From Rhizobiales bacterium GAS188 (lineage in GTDB: Bacteria > Pseudomonadota > Alphaproteobacteria > Rhizobiales > Beijerinckiaceae), in NCBI GenBank assembly GCA_900104855.1, contig FNSS01000001.1, forward strand, positions 3,472,001 through 3,536,000: a DNA stretch of 64,000 nucleotides, given 5' to 3'. Numbering within the stretch: the first letter of the stretch is position 1; every line of letters starts with the position of its first letter. A program made the translations under genes and the position numbers. The notes under the pieces were generated by a model. The model worked only from the letters and a program-made list of their open reading frames with translations. It was not told the origin of the DNA and searched no databases. Shown piece by piece: positions 58,384 to 64,000 of the stretch.

Positions 58384-58727
58384 TCGGCAAGGCCCGCGCC
58401 GGGCCCGACTGAGCGCATGATCAGCTTGCAGCGCCTGCCCTTCGAGCGGAGGGCGGGAACGACACGTTGGTGTCCGGGCACGATGCTGACCAAGCGTGTC
58501 ATGCCCAGCAAGGCGAGCCAAGTGGGGAATTCGTTCGTCGCGAATCTTCGCAGGATGGGACGAATGAATTCGCTCAAAATATTCGGCACTCGATTTGCTT
58601 ATCGGATGGGTAGGCGAAGCGTTTAATTCTTCATTCAATGCTTTGGCCTAGTCTTGGCAGTCCAGGGATTGGGGAAGCATCGACAAGCTGCCTGGAAGCA
58701 CCGTGTTGCGGACAAGCAAGCTTGAGC
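58384..58727. other. Gene-free region before chemoreceptor
   Basis: The 344 bases hold no convincing gene. A GGCCC-GCGCC-GGGCC hairpin lies just after the GYD stop (about 58390-58405) without a T-run. The AT-rich part around 58590-58640 probably carries the chemoreceptor promoter, but no clear -35/-10 pair was found. Confidence 0.4.
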
Positions 58728-60614
58728 ATGCCGATGATCACGACGGGCAAAGCCTTCTCTCTCGACAATCTGAGGATCAGTCGCAAGCTCGCCATTGCCT
58801 TCGCTCTGCTCGTGGCGATTGCAAGCGCGGCTGGCCTGGCGACCTGGTCGGGCATGGCCTCGATCAGCAGGGCAACCGGGCAGAACGAAGCGGCCTATGC
58901 CCGGCTTGACGCCCTGAACCGCACGCTCTCGGCCCTGGTGGAGGAGCAGAACGCGGTGCGCGGCTTTGTGGCGACGCTCGATCCGTCGTTCCTCACGCGC
59001 ATCAAGGACTTTCACGACAACTACGCCAGCACGCTGACCGGCCTGAAGTCGATCATCGACAATGCGGAAGAACGGAACTTGGCGAACTCCCTCGCCGGTG
59101 CGGTCGAACAGTTCGAGGCCGGCTGCCGGCAACAGGTCGCCGACGCCAGCGCGCCGGCCACGCTCGACAAGGCTCGTGGTGAGATCGACTCCATCGGCCG
59201 GCTGACCGACACGCGCAAATTCGTGAAGGCTATCTCCGATCTCGAGCATGCGCAGCTCGCGAGCCGTTCGGCGGCGCAGCGCCAGGCCTTCGAAGCGGGC
59301 ACCATCATGCTCGCTCTGGGCGGGGCGACGACGATCGGCTTGGCCATATTCATGTGCTGGCTGCTGACGGGCATGATTGCCAAGCCGGTTGCGACGATGA
59401 CGCGGGTCATGCAGCGCCTGGCCGGCGGCGACCATTCGGTGGAGGTCCCGGCTCAGAACCGGCGCGACGAGGTCGGCGAGATGGCCCATGCCGTCGCCCT
59501 CTTCCGCGAAGCCGCCATAGAGAAGCTTCGCCTGGAGAACGAGTCGGCGGAGCTGCGCGAGTTGAGCGAGGGCGAGCGCCGCCAGACCGAACTCGCGCGC
59601 CAGGAGGCCGCCCGCGAGCAGAGCGAGGTGGTCGCCTCCCTGGCGACAGGCCTTGAACGGTTGTCGGGAGGCGACCTGACCTATCGGCTGCGTGGTGATT
59701 TCGCTCCGGCCTACCGCAAGCTTCAGGACGACTTCAACGCCGCCATGAGCCGGTTGCAGGAGACCATGTCGGTGATCGTCGCCAATGCCGGTGGCATCCG
59801 CACCGGGACCGGCGAGATTACCCAGGCGTCCGACAATCTCTCGCGCCGCACCGAGCAGCAAGCCGCGAGTCTCGAAGAGACGGCAGCCGCGCTGGACGAG
59901 ATCACCGCGACGGTGAAGAAGGCGGCCGAAGGCGCGCATCACGCCAACAAGATTGTCGCAGCCGCCAAGGGCGATGCGGGCAAGAGCAGCCTCGTGGTGC
60001 GTCAGGCCGTCGAGGCCATGTCCGAAATCGAGGCGTCCTCGCGCCAGATCGGCCAGATCATCGGCGTGATCGACGAGATCGCCTTCCAGACCAATCTGCT
60101 CGCGCTGAACGCCGGCGTCGAGGCGGCGCGCGCCGGCGAGACAGGGCGCGGCTTCGCGGTCGTCGCCTCTGAAGTGCGGGCGCTGGCCCAGCGCTCGGCC
60201 GAAGCCGCCAAGGAGATCAAGGGCCTGATCTCGACTTCCAGCGAGCAGGTCGGCCGTGGGGTCGATCTCGTGGGGGAGACCGGCAAGTCGCTCGACAGGA
60301 TCCTGGTCCAGGTGAGCGATATCGACAATGTCGTGTCCGAGATCGCAGCGGGCGCCAAGGAGCAGGCCGGCGGGCTGCAGGAGGTCAACACGGCCGTGAA
60401 TCAAATGGACCAGATAACCCAGCAGAACGCCGCCATGGTCGAGGAAGCGACGGCAGCCGCCCATTCGCTGGCCAAGGAAGCCGAGGAGCTGGCACGCCTC
60501 GTCGGGCGCTTCACGATCGAGGTGAAGAATGAGCCGATCCGGCATCTACCGGCGACGACCGGGCCTCGTCCGCAGCCGAAGCTCAAGGCGGCCGCCTCCC
60601 GTGGCGCGGCTTAG
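58728..60614 (+). CDS. Methyl-accepting chemotaxis protein
   Basis: The 628-residue receptor has a first membrane segment (about 20-42), a periplasmic helical domain of about 150 residues with no known ligand motif, a second membrane segment (about 190-212), a HAMP domain (about 213-265), a second HAMP-like linker (SLATGLERLSGGDLTYRL) and the signalling domain (about 380-600). The hairpin tip EIAFQTNLLALNAGVEAARAG, split here to DEIAFQTNLLALNAGVEAA, is canonical. No C-terminal methyltransferase-binding pentapeptide is present. The start at 58728 is weakly supported by TTGAG; ATG 58734 is an alternative. Confidence 0.9.
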   Translation: MPMITTGKAFSLDNLRISRKLAIAFALLVAIASAAGLATWSGMASISRATGQNEAAYARLDALNRTLSALVEEQNAVRGFVATLDPSFLTRIKDFHDNYASTLTGLKSIIDNAEERNLANSLAGAVEQFEAGCRQQVADASAPATLDKARGEIDSIGRLTDTRKFVKAISDLEHAQLASRSAAQRQAFEAGTIMLALGGATTIGLAIFMCWLLTGMIAKPVATMTRVMQRLAGGDHSVEVPAQNRRDEVGEMAHAVALFREAAIEKLRLENESAELRELSEGERRQTELARQEAAREQSEVVASLATGLERLSGGDLTYRLRGDFAPAYRKLQDDFNAAMSRLQETMSVIVANAGGIRTGTGEITQASDNLSRRTEQQAASLEETAAALDEITATVKKAAEGAHHANKIVAAAKGDAGKSSLVVRQAVEAMSEIEASSRQIGQIIGVIDEIAFQTNLLALNAGVEAARAGETGRGFAVVASEVRALAQRSAEAAKEIKGLISTSSEQVGRGVDLVGETGKSLDRILVQVSDIDNVVSEIAAGAKEQAGGLQEVNTAVNQMDQITQQNAAMVEEATAAAHSLAKEAEELARLVGRFTIEVKNEPIRHLPATTGPRPQPKLKAAASRGAA

Positions 60615-60786
60615 CCTCCCCGATAGCTCCATGCGTGCGTTTCTTCGCCCATGCGCTCTGGTTCAACTGAGGGCGGTCCAGGACGCGGCCTTCACGCCTT
60701 TTGTGCTGCACGGACGTGCCGCTTAGGGGAGCAGTAAGGCCTTGATCGACAAGGAACTTATGTCTCGCGGCGATTTTCGGGGGCCT

Positions 60787-60862
60787 TGGTGGAGCTGAGG
60801 GGAGTCGAACCCCTGACCTCTGCAGTGCGATTGCAGCGCTCTCCCAACTGAGCTACAGCCCC
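60787..60862 (-). tRNA. tRNA-Ala (anticodon CGC)
   Basis: The 76-base gene folds into a full cloverleaf with an encoded CCA end. The anticodon stem CTGCA/TGCAG holds the loop ATCGCAC, giving anticodon CGC, which reads GCG. The acceptor stem has the G3-U70 pair that marks alanine tRNAs. The T loop TTCGACT is normal. Confidence 0.95.
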
Positions 60863-60987
60863 GACGGCGGCGCTGTGTAGGCGCTGGCGGCGGCACCTGT
60901 CAACTTCATCATGCGGCCCGGTATGAAGCCGAAGCGCGAGCGAGGTCGCATGAGCGCCCCCGTCACCGTGGCCGAACGGCCCCGCGC

Positions 60988-62706
60988 ATGAGCGCCTCGC
61001 TCACCATCCTCATTCTCGGCGGCTATGGCACCTTCGGTGGGCGCCTGGCGCAGCTTCTGGCGGATGAAGAGCGCCTGCATCTGATCATCGCGGGCCGTTC
61101 GGAGGCAGCCGCGCGCGCCTTCTGCGCCGGCCTTGCGTCGAAAGCGCGCCTTTCGCCGCGGCGTTTCGACCGCGCCGGCGATGTCGAGGCAGAGCTCGCC
61201 GCCATCAAGCCCGATATCGTGGTCGATGCCTCCGGACCCTTCCAGGCTTATGGCCAAGATCCACATGGCGACCCGTATCGCCTGGTGCGCGCCGCGATCG
61301 CGCTCGGCATCGATTATCTCGACCTTGCCGACGGATCGGGCTTCGTCGCCGGCATCGGCGCATTCGACGAGGCGGCGCGCAGCCGCGGCGTCTTCGTGCT
61401 CACGGGCGTGTCGAGCTTCCCGGTGCTGACCGTCGCGGTGCTGCGCCGCCTGTCGCAAGGCCTGACACGGCTCGACAGCGTCGCCGGCGGCATCGCGCCC
61501 TCGCCCTATGCGGGCGTCGGCCTCAACGTCATCCGCGCCGTCGCCTCCTATGCGGGCCAGCGCGTCCGCCTGCGCCGCGATGGGGCAGAGATGTGCGGCT
61601 ATCCGCTGACGGAGACACGCCGGTTCACCGTCGCGCCGCCCGGCCTCCTGCCGCTCAGATCCACCCTGTTCTCGCTGGTCGACGTGCCGGACCTGCAGGT
61701 CGTCCCGGCTTTATGGCCGCAGCTGCGCTCGGTGTGGATCGGCGTCGGACCGGTGCCGGAAACCCTGCATCGCGTCCTGATCCAGCTGGCGCGCCTGGTG
61801 CGGCTCGGCATTCTCCCGACGCTTTCGCCGCTCGCGCCGCTCATGGCCCGCGCCGTCAACATCCTGCGCTTCGGCGAGCATCGCGGCGGCATGTTCGTCA
61901 GCCTCGCCGGGCTTGACCGCGAGGGCAAGCCGATCGAGCGCTCCTGGCATCTCTTGGCCGAAGGCGATGACGGGCCGCTCATCCCCTCGATGGCGGCGGA
62001 AGCCGTCATCCGCCATTGCCTCGCCGGCCATCGCCCTGAGATCGGCGCTCGCGCCGCCACCCACGAGCTGGAGCTCGCCGATTACGAGGCGCTGTTTGCG
62101 CGCCGGCGCCTGTTCACCGGCCTTCGCGACAGTCGCGCCGGCGATGCCGATCTCCCGCTCTATCGCCGCCTTCTGGGCGACAGCTTCGCCTCTTTGCCGG
62201 CGCCGCTGCAGGCCCTGCACGATCCGGATCCGATATCGCGCATCGCCCTGACGGGAGAAGCCGAGGTCGAGCGCGGCTCGAGCCTCCTCTCGCGCCTCGT
62301 CGGCGCCGTGTTCGGCTTTCCGCGGGCGGGGCGCGGCGTCTCGGTGACGGTGCGCATCGAGCGCCACGGTCCGGTGGAGCAGTGGCGGCGGAATTTCGCG
62401 GGCAAATCCTTCGCGAGCCGACAGAGCGCCGGGAGCGGCCGCACCGACAAGCTGCTGCGCGAAAGCTTCGGGCCCTTCGGCTTCGATCTCGCGCTCGTCG
62501 TCGATGGCGGGCGCCTCAGGCTCATCCCGCGCGGCTGGAGCCTCCTCGGCATGCCGCTGCCCTCGGGTCTCGCGCCGCGCGGCGAGGCCTATGAATTCGC
62601 GGAAGGCCGCAAATTCCATTTCCATGTGGAGATCGTATTGCCGCTCATCGGGCTCGTGGTGCGGTATCGTGGTTGGTTGGAGCGAGTAGTGAGTAGTGAG
62701 GAGTGA
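60988..62706 (+). CDS. Saccharopine-dehydrogenase-like protein with C-terminal DUF4166-type domain
   Basis: The 572-residue protein begins with a Rossmann fold (TILILGGYGTFGGRLAQLLA, VVDASGPFQAYGQDP, GIDYLDLADGSGFVAGI) like saccharopine dehydrogenase-type enzymes, and ends with a domain (about 380-565) of the DUF4166 type (LYRRLLGDSFASLPAPLQAL, then HGPVEQWRRNFAGKSFASRQ). Function is unknown. The last residues, VVSSEE, are encoded by the start of a heptamer repeat array that also supplies the stop codon, so the original C-terminus may have been replaced. Confidence 0.82.
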   Translation: MSASLTILILGGYGTFGGRLAQLLADEERLHLIIAGRSEAAARAFCAGLASKARLSPRRFDRAGDVEAELAAIKPDIVVDASGPFQAYGQDPHGDPYRLVRAAIALGIDYLDLADGSGFVAGIGAFDEAARSRGVFVLTGVSSFPVLTVAVLRRLSQGLTRLDSVAGGIAPSPYAGVGLNVIRAVASYAGQRVRLRRDGAEMCGYPLTETRRFTVAPPGLLPLRSTLFSLVDVPDLQVVPALWPQLRSVWIGVGPVPETLHRVLIQLARLVRLGILPTLSPLAPLMARAVNILRFGEHRGGMFVSLAGLDREGKPIERSWHLLAEGDDGPLIPSMAAEAVIRHCLAGHRPEIGARAATHELELADYEALFARRRLFTGLRDSRAGDADLPLYRRLLGDSFASLPAPLQALHDPDPISRIALTGEAEVERGSSLLSRLVGAVFGFPRAGRGVSVTVRIERHGPVEQWRRNFAGKSFASRQSAGSGRTDKLLRESFGPFGFDLALVVDGGRLRLIPRGWSLLGMPLPSGLAPRGEAYEFAEGRKFHFHVEIVLPLIGLVVRYRGWLERVVSSEE

Positions 62707-62786
62707 GGAGTGAGGCGACATCGAATCGACTATTCACTATTCACTATTCACTCCACTGTTCACTACTCACTATTCACTACTCACCC
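62684..62786. repeat. Inverted heptamer arrays between convergent genes
   Basis: A left array of about four GAGTAGT/GAGGAGT units (62684-62715) faces a right array of about eight CTATTCA/CTACTCA units (62730-62786), which are its reverse complement. The RNA could form a long slipped hairpin. The left array overlaps the end of the upstream gene, and the right array reaches the stop of the MoxR gene. Confidence 0.8.
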
Positions 62787-63623
62787 TCACCTGCGCGTGA
62801 GGAAGGCGAGCCGCTCGAAGAGATGCACGTCCTGCTCGTTCTTCAAGAGCGCGCCGTGCAGCGGCGGGATGATCTTGCGCGGGTCGCGCTCGCGCAGCGT
62901 CTCGGGGCCGATATCCTCGTTGAGCAGCAGCTTCAGCCAATCGAGGAGCTCGGAGGTCGAGGGCTTCTTCTTCAGGCCCGGCACATCGCGGACCTCGAAG
63001 AAGATGCGCAGCGCCTCTTCCACCAGCCGCTTCTTGATGCCGGGGAAATGCACCTCGACGATCTCGCGCATGGTCTCGGCGTCGGGGAACTTGATGTAGT
63101 GGAAGAAGCAGCGGCGCAGGAAGGCGTCCGGCAGCTCCTTCTCGTTATTCGAGGTGATGAGCACGATCGGCCGCTTCTCGGCGCGCACCGTCTCGCCCGT
63201 CTCGTAGACATGGAATTCCATGCGGTCGAGCTCGAGCAAAAGGTCGTTCGGAAACTCGATATCGGCCTTGTCGATCTCGTCGATCAGCAGCACCGGCCGC
63301 ACCGGATGGGTGAAGGCCTCCCAGAGCTTGCCGCGCTTGATGTAATGGGCGATGTCGGTGACGCGGGCATCGCCGAGCTGGCTGTCGCGCAGCCGCGAGA
63401 CGGCGTCATATTCGTAGAGGCCCTGCTGCGCCTTGGTGGTCGATTTGATATGCCAGGTCAGAAGCGGCGCGGCGATCGCCTTGGCGATCTCCTCGGCCAG
63501 CACCGTCTTGCCGGTCCCCGGCTCGCCCTTCACCAGCAGCGGACGTTCGAGCACGATCGCCGCATTGACCGCGACCTTCAGGTCTTCGGTGGCGATGTAG
63601 GATTTGGTGCCGGAAAAGCGCAT
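62787..63623 (-). CDS. MoxR-family AAA ATPase
   Basis: The 278-residue ATPase has Walker A GEPGTGKT (about residue 33), Walker B VLLIDEIDKAD, sensor 1 ITSNNEKELPDAFLRRCFFH and the sensor 2 region. It belongs to the group usually found next to a VWA-domain (CoxE-like) gene, with which it forms a chaperone pair. The gene after it on this strand is not a VWA gene but a convergent neighbour, so the partner is not here. It starts directly after the stop of the LysR gene (TAG-ATG), so both share a transcript. Confidence 0.9.
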   Translation of the reverse strand: MRFSGTKSYIATEDLKVAVNAAIVLERPLLVKGEPGTGKTVLAEEIAKAIAAPLLTWHIKSTTKAQQGLYEYDAVSRLRDSQLGDARVTDIAHYIKRGKLWEAFTHPVRPVLLIDEIDKADIEFPNDLLLELDRMEFHVYETGETVRAEKRPIVLITSNNEKELPDAFLRRCFFHYIKFPDAETMREIVEVHFPGIKKRLVEEALRIFFEVRDVPGLKKKPSTSELLDWLKLLLNEDIGPETLRERDPRKIIPPLHGALLKNEQDVHLFERLAFLTRR

Positions 63624-64000
63624 CTAACGGTCCTTGCTGCCGCCCGGATGTCGTCTGGCATGAGCCGTGCCGGGCTGCAAGGGGAGGGGTGGAGGGGTGC
63701 CAAGCGCCATGATGGCGGCGACCACCTCGCGCAGGCCGCGGTCGAGGTGCTTGTCGCGGCGCAGCACCAGGGCGAGCTGGCGGTAGAGGCGCGGCGTCAG
63801 CTGGCGCACCAGGAGCTCCCCGCGCATGCGGGCATCGGCCACCGCCATCAGCGGCAGCACCCCGTAGCCGAGCCCGGCGCCGACCAGCTCCTTGATGGCC
63901 TCGACGCTGCCGAGCTCCATGACCGGCTTCAGCGACACGCCCGAGCGCGCACACCATTGGTCGACGATGCGCCGGGTATGGGCGCCGGGCTTGTAGAGGA
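63624..64000 (-). CDS. LysR-family regulator, C-terminal part (cut by window end)
   Basis: The visible last ~125 residues form the end of a LysR effector-binding domain: LYKPGAHTRRIVDQWCARSG, then VMELGSVEAIKELVGAGLGY and GVLPLMAVADARMRGELLVR, and a proline-rich tail. The DNA-binding N-terminus lies beyond 64000. It is followed without a gap by the MoxR gene. Its ligand and targets cannot be inferred. Confidence 0.87.
   Translation of the reverse strand, partial: LYKPGAHTRRIVDQWCARSGVSLKPVMELGSVEAIKELVGAGLGYGVLPLMAVADARMRGELLVRQLTPRLYRQLALVLRRDKHLDRGLREVVAAIMALGTPPPLPLQPGTAHARRHPGGSKDR

Noticed and set aside
58390-58405. Strong terminator after the GYD gene
   Set aside because: The GGCCC/GGGCC stem has only five base pairs and no T-run.

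Overview
The window is GC-rich chromosomal DNA of an alphaproteobacterium, most likely from the order Hyphomicrobiales (Rhizobiales). The evidence is a DUF1476 F1-ATPase zeta inhibitor, an NrsF/ECF sigma pair, an ArsR-methyltransferase fusion in front of metF-metH, the split purS/purQ genes, and many AapJ-, PotABCD- and Thu-like transport genes. Genes are densely packed, and start/stop overlaps of the ATGA or GTGA type are common. No phage, plasmid, CRISPR or complete insertion sequence was seen.

Layout. 0.1-8.7 kb: ECF sigma/anti-sigma pair, then a small Cys-rich exported protein, a YtkA/FixH-like protein and a CusCBA-type Cu(I)/Ag(I) efflux system. 8.7-9.6 kb: an orphan antitoxin with a truncated toxin remnant and a SnoaL-like protein. 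9.8-14.2 kb: HpcH-type aldolase, ATPase inhibitor, and the purine genes purC, purS and purQ, broken up by a lipoprotein gene and repeats. 14.6-20.1 kb: a eukaryote-type isoleucyl-tRNA synthetase and a CBS-PAS-GGDEF-EAL protein. 20.4-26.2 kb: the methionine operon (ArsR-methyltransferase, metF, metH). 26.1-27.6 kb: a lipoprotein gene between two diverged direct duplicates of the metH tail and the neighbouring gene tail. 27.4-31.0 kb: DJ-1/PfpI protein and a second copper module (CopC-CopD fusion, YcnI, DUF2946). 31.0-37.8 kb: a Thu-like sugar cluster (ThuA, Gfo/Idh/MocA, ROK regulator, sugar-binding protein, two permeases). 37.8-40.5 kb: an operon pairing an amino-acid-type binding protein with a sulfonate-type permease and ATPase. 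40.7-43.1 kb: an orphan CoxL-like molybdopterin subunit with Gln at the usual catalytic Glu. 43.2-54.7 kb: a putative amine/acyl catabolic cluster (enoyl-CoA hydratase, PuuB-like oxidase, PuuR-like regulator, FAD oxidoreductase, PotABCD-like transporter, ADP-forming acyl-CoA synthetase, acyl-CoA dehydrogenase). 54.8-58.4 kb: an exported class II aldolase, two transglutaminase-like proteins and a GYD protein. 58.7-64 kb: chemoreceptor, tRNA-Ala(CGC), a saccharopine-dehydrogenase-like protein, a MoxR ATPase and a LysR regulator cut by the window end.

How it fits together. The two copper modules suggest export (Cus) plus periplasmic copper handling or import (CopCD/YcnI), with a possible redox/metal-responsive sigma factor beside the efflux genes. 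The 43-55 kb block can be read as uptake, oxidation, CoA activation and beta-oxidation of one substrate under a PuuR-like repressor. The gaps hold several repeat families: a ~200-bp MITE-like element in two copies, related palindromic units, an ~85-bp element in three copies, a 153-bp nested palindrome inside the sugar-transport operon, a 34-bp hairpin, and heptamer arrays. All functions are inferred from reading the sequence; no database search was possible.
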